64,000 nucleotides of DNA, from NCBI GenBank assembly GCA_027943245.1, contig JANDJZ010000129.1, positions 1 through 64,000 on the forward strand. The letters are read 5' to 3'. Numbering within the stretch: position 1 is the stretch's first letter; every line of letters begins with the position of its first letter. This DNA comes from Acanthamoeba sp. SK_2022b. Its lineage: Eukaryota; Discosea; Longamoebia; Acanthamoebidae. The notes under the pieces are model-generated. The model saw only the letters and a program-made list of their open reading frames with translations, made no database searches and was not told where the DNA came from. A program made the position numbers and the translations under genes. Below are positions 1 to 14,355 of the stretch, in pieces.

Positions 1-1
1 G

Positions 2-712
2 TGCGGCCCAACCCGAGCCTTGCCCTACTACTCGGCCCTCACACGTATAGCCGATGCGCGCAGGTCCAGCAGCGACGACGGGGTCTCCCAAGTGTTTGAG
101 CGTGCGCTCGTCGCCTTCAACTCCACCTTCACCAACAGTAGTGTATCCTTTGGCGACCTGGTGCCTGCACAGCAGGGCAGGGCTCACGGTGCCATCAACG
201 CCTCAGCGCGCCTTGACTACGTTAAGGTCGACCTTCCTTCGTCCAACCTTGACCCCAGCGCAGCGTCACAAGTGCGACTCACACCACATTGTTCGAATGA
301 GCAGAACACAGCGTACAGCATGACGTACGTCGAGTTCTCGAGCACGGTGCGCGGCACCCTGCCCTTCTTCTCCATGAAGAACAGGGCCGGGGTGTCGGTC
401 ACGCCATCGACCACGTCCGTACAGGCCGCCATGGCGGACTACACCAGCACCATAATGGCAAACTTGACGGCCGACTTCTTCAATGGTCCCGGCGCGAGCA
501 CATGGCCGATGGCCTATGTCGTGGTGGCTTCTGTGCTCCGCAATCCGGTCGTCGCGGAAGATGACTGCACGGTGGTGAAAGAGCTGATGGAGCTGCTCAG
601 CTGGACCCAGGTCAACGATCGCGCAGCGGCGGCCGTCACAGCGACCAAATTTTTCCCACTGACCATCCTCTACTACAAGCGCGTGCTCGATCAGCTGGGC
701 AGCGCTGGTAAA
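2..712 (+). CDS. Partial protist-like PstS-fold phosphate-binding protein (foreign DNA)
   Basis: This frame is open from the first base to the adapter junction at ~712, so both ends are missing. The ~237 residues resemble the second half of a PstS-type periplasmic-binding fold. Visible parts are an RSSSDDGVSQVF stretch like the RSDGSGT ligand loop, a YVEF segment like the GSIGYVEY strand, a TWPM stretch where PstS has WPI, and a C-terminal ELMELLSW helix like the family's LKFFDWA. Several N-x-S/T sequons and the divergence from bacterial PstS suggest a eukaryotic secreted domain. GC-rich protists such as Acanthamoeba are my guess for the source, from general knowledge only. It has no operon context and is joined to the bacterial sequence through adapter-like bases, so it should not be read as a Serratia gene. 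Confidence 0.5.
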
Positions 713-816
713 GTTAACACCCAAGCAGACGCCGCGTGTCTTTAACAGAAACAATTGACCGCTCGCCTCAAAACTTGCCTGTGCTCTATCTTCAGCTGCT
801 TGGAGTGTTTTAACCT
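713..816. other. Oxford Nanopore PCR-adapter-like sequence at a chimeric junction
   Basis: Bases 713-733 contain CACCCAAGCAGACGCC, the reverse complement of the GGCGTCTGCTTGGGTG core of the ONT PCR adapter as I remember it. Bases 744-751 (AACAGAAA) fit the end of the adjoining ONT primer. Bases 773-793 match the other ONT PCR primer (ACTTGCCTGT, then GCTCTATCTTC) with one C missing. Bases 796-816 are a noisy forward copy of the same core, ending TTTTAACCT. Two adapters facing each other, with about 20 unexplained bases between them (752-772), are what two amplified molecules joined end to end would leave. Confidence 0.8.
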
Positions 817-1083
817 GGCGACATCCCCCAGATCGGCCACCTGCAGACGTTCGAACGGGGCGGAGCCGGTGCCCATGTTGTAAGGGCGGATCATCACCGA
901 CTCCTGGCGGATCTGGCGCGGGCCATAGCGGGTGCCGCTGCGGTTGGAGGTGCCGATATCCAGCGGAATGCCGACAAAGGCGGCATCCAGACCGTGCGCC
1001 TGGTCGGCCGCGGGCAGGCGCATCATGGTGGGAATACCGGCAAAGCGCGGCATGTCGTTACCGCTTTGGGGTTGGTTCAGCAT
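817..1083 (-). pseudogene. Agmatinase/guanidinobutyrase family hydrolase, N-terminal fragment cut by the junction
   Basis: Eighty-nine codons run from ATG 1083, which has AAGGA upstream, to GCC at 817-819, where adapter sequence begins. Family members (ureohydrolases) are about 315 residues, so over two thirds is missing, including all the manganese-binding motifs. The fragment shows MPRFAGIPTMMRLP, FVGIPLDIGTSNRSGTRYGP and VADLGDVA. These resemble Pseudomonas guanidinobutyrase GbuA far more than E. coli SpeB. The divergent LysR gene at 1332 matches the gbuA/gbuR arrangement. Intact, it would hydrolyse a guanidino compound to urea plus an amine or amino acid. The truncation is almost certainly an assembly artefact, not a natural deletion. 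Confidence 0.8.
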
Positions 1084-1331
1084 GGCGTTTCCTTGTCTTG
1101 ATCTGCGATGAATTGAAACATTTGAGCAACATTCGCAGACTACCCCGTTGGCCACCCCGGCTACCATTCCCGCTTTTGCATGTAAACATCGAAAAACGCG
1201 ATGCAACTAACTTATTGAAGTATTGATTTTTATTTCCACTTCATGCCATAAGGAAGGCCATATCTTCAGCGCCGCCCCTATTTTTTCGATGTTAAAAATG
1301 GGTTAACCGGCCGACGTTCTGCGGAGGGGGA

Positions 1332-2237
1332 ATGCTCACCAACCTAAGCGATATCGATCTGAAACTGCTGCGGGTGTTCGTCGCGGTGGCAGAAGCCCAG
1401 GGCGTCAGCGCCGCGCAGGAAACGCTGCTGATGAACCAATCCACCATCAGCACCCACCTGGCCTCGCTGGAAACCCGGTTGGGTTTTCGCCTGTGCCAAC
1501 GCGGCCGCTCCGGCTTCCGGCTGACGCCCAAGGGCGAACGCATGCTGATCGCCTGCCGTTCGCTGTTCAACGCCGCCCGCGACTTCACCCGGGTCAGCCA
1601 GTCGCTGAACGGCCTGCTGACCGGCGATCTGCAGATCGGTCTGGTGGATAATCTGGTTTCGCTGCCGGGCAACCCGTTCAGCCAGGCCATCAAACACTTC
1701 CAGCGCCGACATCAGGACGTGCAATTGCAGTGCCGCATCTGTTCACCGAACGAGATTGAGCAGGGGCTGCTGCACCGGCAGCTCGATCTGGGCATCGGCT
1801 ACTTCGGCCAACAGTTGGAGGCGTTGCGTTATCAGTCATGGCTGGAGGAGACGCAGGCGATCTACTGCAGCGCGGATCACCCGCTGTTCGCGGTGGAAGA
1901 ACCGGAGCGCGAGCAGATTGAAAACGCGCGTTGGGTCAAGCGCGGCTACCTGCTGGCGCAGCAGCTGTGCCCGATCGCGCCGCCTCACCTGGCTGCGGTG
2001 GCCCACCATATGGAAAGCGTCGCCCATCTGGTACTGAGCGGTTCCTGTCTCGGCTACCTGCCCACCCACTACGCGGCGCGCTGGGTGGAACAGGGGCTGC
2101 TGCGGCAGCTGGGCGGCGCGGCGCTCTCTTACCGCGCCACGCTCAGCCTGGTCAGCCGCCCTGTCCAGCCCGACGAGGCGTTGAACGCGCTGCTGGAGGA
2201 TTTGGCGCGCGCCGCACGCCAATCACCTCATCGCTGA
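1332..2237 (+). CDS. LysR-family transcriptional regulator (GbuR-like)
   Basis: This 301-residue protein has the standard LysR layout. A winged helix-turn-helix occupies about residues 6-65 (LKLLRVFVAVAEAQGVSAAQ, then STISTHLASLETRLGF), followed by a substrate-binding effector domain from about residue 90. ATG 1332 follows GGAGGGGG. It is divergent from the truncated ureohydrolase gene across a 248-bp gap, which suggests it activates that gene in response to its guanidino substrate, as GbuR does in Pseudomonas. The 3' end overlaps the convergent MFS gene by 10 bp. The family is certain; the target is inferred from position. Confidence 0.85.
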   Translation: MLTNLSDIDLKLLRVFVAVAEAQGVSAAQETLLMNQSTISTHLASLETRLGFRLCQRGRSGFRLTPKGERMLIACRSLFNAARDFTRVSQSLNGLLTGDLQIGLVDNLVSLPGNPFSQAIKHFQRRHQDVQLQCRICSPNEIEQGLLHRQLDLGIGYFGQQLEALRYQSWLEETQAIYCSADHPLFAVEEPEREQIENARWVKRGYLLAQQLCPIAPPHLAAVAHHMESVAHLVLSGSCLGYLPTHYAARWVEQGLLRQLGGAALSYRATLSLVSRPVQPDEALNALLEDLARAARQSPHR

Positions 2238-3418
2238 GAGGCCAGCGCCCGATTCATGGCAAACAGCGTGCCGGTTAAAGACAGGATGAGGAGCCCGATG
2301 ATGGCCCAGGCAAAAGAGGCCGCTCCGCCCTTGTCGAGCAGCATGCCGCCGATCGCGCCACCAGCGGCCACGGCGGTATTCCAGCCCGTCGTATACATGG
2401 ACTGCGCCATATCTGCCGCGCGGCCGGAAAGGCGTGACAATGCCGTCTGCGTGAGGGTGGCGAAACCGCCGAAAGCCACGCCCCACAATGCGACCGCGAG
2501 ATACACCATCGGCGCAATCCTTCCGCCACTGGCCAGCAGCACGGCGGCGAGGGCAAAGATGACGATGCTCATCACCGTAAGAGATTGGACTCGTCGATCG
2601 ACCAGCATCCCGGCGACGCCCAATCCGGCAATCGCGCCCAGCCCGAAGATAAACAGCACGATATCGACCCGCTCGGATAACCCCGACGGCTTGAGGAAAG
2701 GCTCCAGGTAGATATACAGAATGTTGTGGGCAACGATGAAGGTGAACACCACGAACAGCACGGCGCGGATCCCGCATTGCAAGAATACGCCGCTCAGAGA
2801 CGGGCGATGCGCCTTAGCCTGGCCGGGGAAATCCGGCACGATGGCGATGATCCACACCACGAGCATCACCGCCATCAACGTCATCAGGCCAAAGGCGCCC
2901 TGCCAGCCGATGGCTCGGCCAAGCAACGTGCCGAGCGGTACGCCGAGCACCAGCGCCAGGGTGGCGCCGGCGCCGGAGATCGCAATAGCGCGGCCGCCAA
3001 GATGGGCCGGTGACATGCGCACGGTGTAACCGGCCAGCAAGGACCAAACGATGCCGCCGAAAACGCCGGCGAAGAAACGCGTCGCCAATGAGACGTAGTA
3101 ATCATGCGACAGCGCCGTGACGAGGTTGACGATGGCAAAGCCGCCGATCGCACTCAAGAGCAAGGGGCGGCGCCGCATGCCCTGCGTCAATGCGGTGAGC
3201 GGAATGGCGGCGACCAACGCCCCCACCGCATAGGCGGTGATGAATTGCCCCGCCAGGCTTTCAGACACGCTCAAATCGCCCGCAATCGAAGAAAGCACGC
3301 CCGCCGGCATGATCTCGGTCAGCAGCGTGATGAAAGCGGCCATCGCCAACGCCAGCAGGCCCCCCAGCGGCAACCGATCGCTGCTCGCGGCAGGCGCAGG
3401 TATCGTCGTTTGATTCAT
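2228..3418 (-). CDS. MFS transporter, DHA1-type sugar/drug exporter
   Basis: A 396-residue membrane protein with about 12 hydrophobic segments. It has the MFS motif A region (TALTQGMRRRPLL, about residues 75-87) and a motif C-like stretch in TM5 (GAGATLALVLGVPLGTLLG), both typical of the AraJ/YdhP/NepI branch of H+-coupled exporters. ATG 3418 has GGGGAG eight bases upstream; an upstream TTG at 3421 fits less well. It is divergent from the LysR gene at 3556 with 137 bp between them, so that regulator probably controls it. The substrate cannot be told from sequence. Transport out of the cytoplasm is inferred from the family. Confidence 0.85.
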   Translation of the reverse strand: MNQTTIPAPAASSDRLPLGGLLALAMAAFITLLTEIMPAGVLSSIAGDLSVSESLAGQFITAYAVGALVAAIPLTALTQGMRRRPLLLSAIGGFAIVNLVTALSHDYYVSLATRFFAGVFGGIVWSLLAGYTVRMSPAHLGGRAIAISGAGATLALVLGVPLGTLLGRAIGWQGAFGLMTLMAVMLVVWIIAIVPDFPGQAKAHRPSLSGVFLQCGIRAVLFVVFTFIVAHNILYIYLEPFLKPSGLSERVDIVLFIFGLGAIAGLGVAGMLVDRRVQSLTVMSIVIFALAAVLLASGGRIAPMVYLAVALWGVAFGGFATLTQTALSRLSGRAADMAQSMYTTGWNTAVAAGGAIGGMLLDKGGAASFAWAIIGLLILSLTGTLFAMNRALASQR

Positions 3419-3522
3419 CAATCACTCCCCATTCAAAGATGTTTCCGCCCATTGCGGATGACGTTTGCATCATGCTGCCCACTCGCTGATAAAAGAAAAA
3501 CAGGCTAAAGTGAATAACACTC

Positions 3523-3538
3523 ATGACATAAAGGTCAT
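3523..3538. promoter_or_regulatory. Possible LysR-type operator in the divergent promoter
   Basis: An inverted repeat, ATGAC-N6-GTCAT, lies 18 bp upstream of the LysR start at 3556 and about 105 bp upstream of the MFS start. The size and dyad symmetry suit a LysR recognition site in a shared promoter region. The evidence is the palindrome and its position only. Confidence 0.3.
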
Positions 3539-3555
3539 CAATAGAATGGAAGCCT

Positions 3556-4440
3556 ATGGAAAGCTTGGGTTCTCTCGACGTTTTCGTGCGGGTCAGTGAA
3601 AGCCGCAGTTTCACGGCGGCCGGGCAACAGCTGGGGATCTCCGCGTCGGCGGTCAGCAAAACCATCGCCCGGCTGGAGGAGCGGCTCAGCGTGCGCCTGT
3701 TTCACCGTTCCACCCGCACGGTCAACCTGACGCCGGAAGGCGCTTTGTTCCTGGAAAGGTGCCGACGCATTTTGAGTGAGGTGAAAGAGGCAGAAGCCGA
3801 ACTGTTGCAAACGCGGGGAACGCCTCAGGGCAAGCTGCGTATCAGTCTCCCGTCGCTGGGCACGCTTTTCATGCCAAAACTGGGGGACTTCAAGCGCCGC
3901 TATCCTGAGATCGAGCTGGATATTGATTATTCGGATCGGCTGGTTGACGTGATTGAGGAAGGTTTCGATGCCGTTATCCGCAGCGGCACCCCGAGCGATT
4001 CACGGCTGGTTGCCCGCCGGCTGGGTACTTGCCGCAAGGTGTTCGTTGGCGCGCCGGACTATTTCAGCCAAGCGGGTATGCCGCGCAAGCCCGAGGATCT
4101 GACAAGCCATGCCCGTTTGCATTATCGCTTTCCCAGCACCGGCAAACTGGATGTCTGGCCGCTGGGGGACAAGACGGAGACGATCCCCGAACGGCCGGCC
4201 AGCATGGTGACAAATACCCTCGATCCGCAGGTGTGCTTCGCGGAGCAAGGGCTCGGCATCGCTTATTTGCCGGAGATCGCCGTGCGCAGACAGCTGGAAC
4301 AGGGCAGCCTGGTGACGGTTCTGGATGAATACGACCGCGAGAACATGGTTTTTCATGTCCTCTGGCCGTCGGGCCGCCACCTGTCAGTCAAAATCAGGCT
4401 GTTCGTCGACTTTGTGACGAGCCACCTTTTCCCGCTTTAA
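3556..4440 (+). CDS. LysR-family transcriptional regulator
   Basis: This 294-residue regulator has an N-terminal winged HTH (about residues 5-62: LDVFVRVSESRSFTAAG, then SAVSKTIARLEERLSVRLF) and a C-terminal effector-binding domain from about residue 88. The HTH and the R-S-T-R-T-V-N-L-T-P-E-G linker place it in the CrgA/DmlR-like group, common beside exporter and oxidoreductase genes. ATG 3556 is chosen; the ATG at 3546 is in another frame. It is divergent from the MFS gene, the probable target. The stop is only 15 bp from the end of convergent yeeZ and no terminator is visible there. Confidence 0.88.
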   Translation: MESLGSLDVFVRVSESRSFTAAGQQLGISASAVSKTIARLEERLSVRLFHRSTRTVNLTPEGALFLERCRRILSEVKEAEAELLQTRGTPQGKLRISLPSLGTLFMPKLGDFKRRYPEIELDIDYSDRLVDVIEEGFDAVIRSGTPSDSRLVARRLGTCRKVFVGAPDYFSQAGMPRKPEDLTSHARLHYRFPSTGKLDVWPLGDKTETIPERPASMVTNTLDPQVCFAEQGLGIAYLPEIAVRRQLEQGSLVTVLDEYDRENMVFHVLWPSGRHLSVKIRLFVDFVTSHLFPL

Positions 4441-4455
4441 ACGACGTATGCTGCC

Positions 4456-5280
4456 TTAACTGACCGGCATGCGCGCCGGATCGGGATACTGGTACTCAAA
4501 ACCCAGCTCGTTGCAGATGCGGTTGCCGTCCACCAGCCGCTCATCCTGCTCCGCTTCGTCGGCGAACTGCGGCGGCTCCAGGTGCAGCTGCTCGGCCAGC
4601 GCCGGATAAAATTCGCGTTTGGCCGGATGACGCGGCGCGCACAGGTTGTACACGTGACCGCCCTTCGGCAGCTTCAGCAACAGCTGGATGGCGGCGATGA
4701 CGTCGTCCTGGTGCACCAGATTCACCCCCTGCGAACCGCCCTTCACATCGAGCTTGCCCGCCAGGAAGCGACCGGGGTGACGATCGGCGCCCACCAGCCC
4801 CGCCAGCCGCAGAATGTCCACCGAGGTGTTCGGCAATTCATGCAGCCAGCGCTCCAGCTCGGCCAGCACCCGGCCCGACGGCGAGACCGGCCGCAGCGGC
4901 GACTCTTCGCGCAGCGTGCCGGCGGTTTCGCCGTACACCGAGGTGGAACTGGTAAAGATCACCCGCGGCACGCCGAAGGCCATCGCGCTGTCCACCAGCA
5001 TGCGCACCGCATTGAAATAGTTCTCGCTGCCTTCGACGGTGCGGCGAGCGGGCAGCGTCACCACCAGCGCATCCACGCGCAGCAGCGATTCCAGATCGTC
5101 CGGATCGCACACCAGCTCCGGCGTCAGCTCCAGTTGATAGCATTCGATGCCGCTCATGCGCGCGGCCTCGACGCCGTCCGGCGTGGTTTTGCTGCCGACC
5201 ACATCATACCCGCGCCCCATCAGCGACAGCGCCAACGGCATGCCCAGCCAACCCAAACCAATAATGGCTACCTTTTTCAT
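4456..5280 (-). CDS. yeeZ: NAD(P)-binding SDR-family epimerase-like protein YeeZ
   Basis: From ATG 5280 the product is 274 residues, the length I recall for E. coli YeeZ. The start is supported by AGGAGAGGAAG directly upstream; the longer open frame to 5337 has no such site. It begins MKKVAIIGLGWLGMPLA, a Rossmann dinucleotide fold with GLGWLG, and has TSSTSVYGET near residue 120, as in extended SDR enzymes. However, the usual YxxxK catalytic pair is not obvious (VSPSGRVLAELE stands there), so catalysis is uncertain. In E. coli yeeZ also lies just upstream of the his operon, in the opposite orientation, so this is conserved synteny. The substrate is unknown. Confidence 0.88.
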   Translation of the reverse strand: MKKVAIIGLGWLGMPLALSLMGRGYDVVGSKTTPDGVEAARMSGIECYQLELTPELVCDPDDLESLLRVDALVVTLPARRTVEGSENYFNAVRMLVDSAMAFGVPRVIFTSSTSVYGETAGTLREESPLRPVSPSGRVLAELERWLHELPNTSVDILRLAGLVGADRHPGRFLAGKLDVKGGSQGVNLVHQDDVIAAIQLLLKLPKGGHVYNLCAPRHPAKREFYPALAEQLHLEPPQFADEAEQDERLVDGNRICNELGFEYQYPDPARMPVS

Positions 5281-5509
5281 CCTCTTCCTCTCCTGAAGAT
5301 CGCAGCGCCCTACCCCTAAGGCTACGCCACTGCGCACGGCGATACAATCTGCCCGGCTTAAGGTTAGGTAAAGCCGTCTGTGGCTAATAACCTAACCTGT
5401 TTCAATAAATTAAATTTATGACGTTAAAAAAGGGTTGCGCGGTGGACAGCGGATAGTTTAGCTTAATTGGCATACGGTTTTTACCGGCTTTTGATTAGAG
5501 AAAAACACC

Positions 5510-5557
5510 ATGACACGCGTTCAGTTCAACCACCATCATCACCATCACCCTGACTAG
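5510..5557 (+). CDS. hisL: his operon leader peptide
   Basis: A 15-codon peptide, MTRVQFNHHHHHHPD, with six consecutive histidine codons, ending in TAG at 5555. E. coli HisL is nearly identical but has seven histidines. When charged tRNA-His is scarce the ribosome stalls here and the downstream RNA folds into the antiterminator. The peptide is too short for ordinary ORF calling. Confidence 0.97.
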   Translation: MTRVQFNHHHHHHPD

Positions 5558-5575
5558 TCTTTCAGGCGATGAGTG

Positions 5576-5658
5576 CTGGAAGACGGTTTGTTAATCTTCC
5601 AGTGGCGCGCAGAACGCAAGAGAGAGCCCTCGGAAGATTTCTTCCGAGGGTTTTTTTT
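5576..5658 (+). promoter_or_regulatory. his attenuator (alternative hairpins and terminator)
   Basis: CTGGAAG (5576-5582) pairs with CTTCCAG (5596-5602). The terminator stem CCCTCGGAAG/CTTCCGAGGG (5627-5636/5641-5650, loop ATTT) is followed by eight T residues at 5651-5658. The CTTCC at 5596 can also pair with CGGAAG at 5631, giving the exclusive antiterminator choice expected of a his attenuator. Control is by ribosome stalling in hisL. Confidence 0.93.
5627..5658 (+). terminator. his leader rho-independent terminator
   Basis: A perfect 10-bp stem with a 4-nt loop followed by T8. It is the terminating fold of the his attenuator, 71 bp before hisG. Confidence 0.95.
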
Positions 5659-5729
5659 GGCTCCGGACAGACAGAAAAGAATAGTTTTTACAATAAATTC
5701 ATAAAATTACAGATTAAACAGAGGTTACC

Positions 5730-6629
5730 ATGCTGGACAAGACACGTTTACGGATCGCAATGCAGAAGTCGGGCCGCCTGAGCGATGAATCCCAGGAGCT
5801 GCTGGCGCGCTGCGGCATCAAGATCAACCTGCAGCAACAGCGCCTGATCGCCTTCGCGGAAAACATGCCGATCGATATCCTGCGCGTGCGCGACGACGAC
5901 ATTCCGGGCCTGGTGATGGACGGCGTGGTCGATCTGGGCATCATCGGCGAAAACGTGCTGGAAGAAGAGCTGCTCAGCCGCCGCGCTCAGGGCGAAGACC
6001 CGCGCTACTTCACCCTGCGCCGCCTCGATTTCGGCGGCTGCCGCCTGTCGCTGGCCACCCCGCTCGACGCCGAATATACCGGTCCGCAAAACCTGCAGGA
6101 CGCCCGCATCGCCACCTCTTACCCGCACCTGCTGAAGCAATACCTCGACAAGCAGGGCGTGCGCTTTAAATCTTGCCTGCTGAACGGCTCGGTGGAAGTG
6201 GCGCCGCGCGCCGGCCTGGCCGACGCCATCTGCGATCTGGTCTCTACCGGCGCCACGCTGGAGGCCAACGGCCTGCGCGAAGTGGAAGTGATCTACCGCT
6301 CCAAGGCCTGCCTGATTCAGCGCGACGGCGAAATGCCGGAAGCCAAGCAGCAGCTGATCGACCGCCTGATGACCCGCATTCAGGGCGTGATCCAGGCGCG
6401 CGAATCCAAATACATCATGCTGCACGCGCCGAGCGAGAAGCTGGACGAGATCGTCGCGCTGCTGCCGGGCGCCGAGCGCCCGACCATTCTGCCGCTGGCC
6501 GGCGCGCAGAACCGCGTGGCGATGCACATGGTGAGCAGCGAAACCCTGTTCTGGGAAACCATGGAAAAACTGAAAGCGCTCGGCGCCAGCTCGATTCTGG
6601 TGCTGCCGATTGAAAAGATGATGGAGTAA
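5730..6629 (+). CDS. hisG: ATP phosphoribosyltransferase
   Basis: HisG joins ATP and PRPP to give phosphoribosyl-ATP, the committed and histidine-inhibited step of histidine synthesis. The 299-residue product is the length of the long, self-regulated enterobacterial form. It starts [21 protein letters not shown] and has a C-terminal ACT-like regulatory domain from about residue 225 ([20 protein letters not shown]). The PRPP-binding loop lies in the [14 protein letters not shown] region (about 170-183). ATG 5730 follows GAGG. It is first in the operon, directly after the attenuator, and hisD starts four bases after its stop. Confidence 0.98.
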   Translation: MLDKTRLRIAMQKSGRLSDESQELLARCGIKINLQQQRLIAFAENMPIDILRVRDDDIPGLVMDGVVDLGIIGENVLEEELLSRRAQGEDPRYFTLRRLDFGGCRLSLATPLDAEYTGPQNLQDARIATSYPHLLKQYLDKQGVRFKSCLLNGSVEVAPRAGLADAICDLVSTGATLEANGLREVEVIYRSKACLIQRDGEMPEAKQQLIDRLMTRIQGVIQARESKYIMLHAPSEKLDEIVALLPGAERPTILPLAGAQNRVAMHMVSSETLFWETMEKLKALGASSILVLPIEKMME

Positions 6630-6633
6630 CGCC

Positions 6634-12174
<5,541 letters not shown>

Positions 12175-12181
<7 letters not shown>

Positions 12182-12789
12182 CAGAACAACAGAGAAACCA
12201 GCTGGACTGGGAAAAAACCGACGGTCTGATGCCGGCCATCGTGCAGCACGCCGTTTCCGGCGAAGTGCTGATGCTGGGTTACATGACGCAGGAAGCGCTG
12301 GCGACCACCGAGCAGAGCGGTAACGTCACCTTCTTCTCACGCACCAAGCAGCGTCTGTGGACCAAGGGTGAAAGCTCCGGCCATTTCCTCAAGGTGGTCA
12401 GCATTACGCCGGACTGCGATAACGACACGCTGCTGGTATTGGCCAACCCGATCGGCCCGACCTGCCACCTCGGCAACAGCAGCTGCTTCCACCCGGCCGC
12501 CAGCGACTGGACGTTCCTCTATCAGCTGGAGCAGCTGTTGGCGGAGCGCAAGCACGCCAGCCCGGACAGCTCGTACACCGCCAGCCTGTATGCCAGCGGC
12601 ACCAAGCGCATCGCGCAGAAAGTCGGGGAGGAAGGCGTGGAAACCGCGCTGGCCGCCACGGTCAACGATAGCGAAGAGCTGACCAACGAAGCTTCGGACC
12701 TGATCTATCACCTGCTGGTGCTGCTGCAGGACCAGGATCTGGATCTGAGCGCGGTGATCGGCCGGCTGCGCGAGCGGCATCAGAAATAA
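12175..12789 (+). CDS. hisI: Bifunctional phosphoribosyl-AMP cyclohydrolase / phosphoribosyl-ATP pyrophosphatase
   Basis: A 204-residue fusion carrying steps two and three of the pathway. The N-terminal cyclohydrolase (about 1-110) has DCDNDTLL and the zinc ligands in [10 protein letters not shown]. The C-terminal pyrophosphohydrolase (about 115-203) has the [13 protein letters not shown] and [14 protein letters not shown] helices of the MazG-like fold. The start is GTG 12175 in GTG-CTG-ACA-GAA, giving MLTEQQ, the E. coli N-terminus. It is last in the operon, followed by a terminator. Confidence 0.96.
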
Positions 12790-12797
12790 TGCACACA

Positions 12798-12827
12798 GGC
12801 TTCCCTGATAATGGGAAGCCTTATATT
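12798..12827. terminator. Terminator between his operon and convergent manB
   Basis: GGCTTCCC (12798-12805) and GGGAAGCC (12813-12820) form a perfect 8-bp stem with loop TGATAAT, followed by TTATATT. It sits nine bases after hisI and abuts the manB stop on the other strand, so it may serve both directions. Confidence 0.75.
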
Positions 12828-14194
12828 CGGCTGTTTACTAGCGCGAGAATTTCCTCCGTTTTTCGCTCCATTAAGTCGCGGTTACCCCGCGATTCAACGT
12901 TGAGACGGAGCAAAGGTTCCGTGTTTGACGCTCGCAAATTGAACCGCCAGTCGGTAAAGATCATGCTGATCCCATCCGTCTTATCAACCTCTAAGGCCTG
13001 ATCTCGATAATGGCGCTCGATCATATCGAGTGCGGGTGTCGCAGGAACTAGGACGATGTTAATCTCACCGGAAGAAGGATAGGCGCGGATACGTTCCGCA
13101 ACCAGCTGTTCCAACGAGCGATCTTTCAGAGACATGATCTCGGCGACCATTAACCAGGGGATCATACCGCTATCACAGTAATAGAAGTCGCGGAAATAGT
13201 GGTGCGCACTCATCTCACCACCATAGATCGCATCTTCAGCTCGCATTCGTTCTTTGATGAAAGCGTGTCCGGTTTTCGACATCACAGGAATACCGCCAGC
13301 TTTCTCAACGATCTCAACGGTATTCCAACTCAATCGCGGATCGTGAACGACCTTCTCTCCTGTCCGCTTGGCTAGAAACGCCTCAGCCAACAAACCGACT
13401 ATATAGTAGCCCTCGATAAAATGGCCTTTACTATCAAACAGAAAACAGCGATCAGCATCGCCATCGAAGGCGATCCCCATATCCGCGCCATGGTGCAATA
13501 TCGCCTCCATCGTGTCTTGACGGCGCTCGGGTAAAAGCGGATTAGGGACCCCTCGCGGAAAATTGCCATCGGGCTCATGTTGAATCTTGATGAATTCCAA
13601 CGGTACCTTATGCTGCTGAAAACGGTGTTCAATAGCGTCTATGACCCGCCCGGCAGTACCATGCCCCGAGTTCACCAACAGCTTCAGCGGTTTGAAATGC
13701 GCAAAGTCAACAAAAGATAAAATATGGTCGACATAACTGTCCAGAGTATCGGTTTGTCGATAGCTACCGCGAGAATGCTCAGCGAGCGTAAACGTTTCTT
13801 TTTCCGCTAACGCCTTGATTTCCTGAAGCCCTGAATCACTGCTGATCGGCCGTGCATCTTTGCACACCAATTTCATACCGTTATAATCTTCAGGATTATG
13901 GCTGCCCGTGACTTCTATACCACCATCGGCGGCCAAAAAAGCGGTAGCAAAATAGAGTTCCTCAGCCCCACTCACTCCGATGTCAATCACGTTGGCTCCA
14001 GCGTCCCGCAAGCCTTTAGCCAAGGATTGTTTAAGGCTTTCACTGCTCAAACGAGCATCATTGCCCAAAACTACGGCTTTAGGATGCAAATATTCACCAA
14101 AGGCCCTGCCAATTCGATAAGCGATTTCATCATTCAGCTCATCCCCCAATTGGCCACGAATGTCGTAAGCCTTAAAACAAGTCAACTCAGTCAT
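12821..14194 (-). CDS. manB: Phosphomannomutase (ManB/CpsG)
   Basis: Interconverts mannose-6-phosphate and mannose-1-phosphate for GDP-mannose synthesis. The 457 residues match the usual size. The phosphoserine is S98 in [12 protein letters not shown], the magnesium site is [10 protein letters not shown], the sugar-binding loop is [10 protein letters not shown], and the phosphate-binding C-terminal domain has [12 protein letters not shown]. It follows manC (161-bp gap) and is the last gene of the minus-strand polysaccharide array before the his operon. It supplies mannose, and possibly other GDP-sugars made elsewhere; no gmd or fcl is present here. Confidence 0.95.
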   Translation of the reverse strand: MTELTCFKAYDIRGQLGDELNDEIAYRIGRAFGEYLHPKAVVLGNDARLSSESLKQSLAKGLRDAGANVIDIGVSGAEELYFATAFLAADGGIEVTGSHNPEDYNGMKLVCKDARPISSDSGLQEIKALAEKETFTLAEHSRGSYRQTDTLDSYVDHILSFVDFAHFKPLKLLVNSGHGTAGRVIDAIEHRFQQHKVPLEFIKIQHEPDGNFPRGVPNPLLPERRQDTMEAILHHGADMGIAFDGDADRCFLFDSKGHFIEGYYIVGLLAEAFLAKRTGEKVVHDPRLSWNTVEIVEKAGGIPVMSKTGHAFIKERMRAEDAIYGGEMSAHHYFRDFYYCDSGMIPWLMVAEIMSLKDRSLEQLVAERIRAYPSSGEINIVLVPATPALDMIERHYRDQALEVDKTDGISMIFTDWRFNLRASNTEPLLRLNVESRGNRDLMERKTEEILALVNSRI

Positions 14195-14355
14195 GTCACA
14201 TTCTTCTGTTATTTGTACCTTTACGCTCTGTTGCCTTCCTAGAGCTTAATGCGATGGGGTCGCAATTACTGGTACGGCCTTCCTTACATTTATCACTATC
14301 TCGCTTATGTGGGAATCTTTGGTATGGGTTCATGCCCGAAATTTTTACACACGTA

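Noticed and set aside
2..712. Eukaryotic gene acquired by Serratia through horizontal transfer
   Set aside because: The fragment ends at adapter-like sequence, so laboratory joining of two molecules explains it better.
14195..14355. Decayed C-terminal cupin of manC
   Set aside because: Reading past the stop gives unrelated residues and another stop within 20 codons; no cupin motif.
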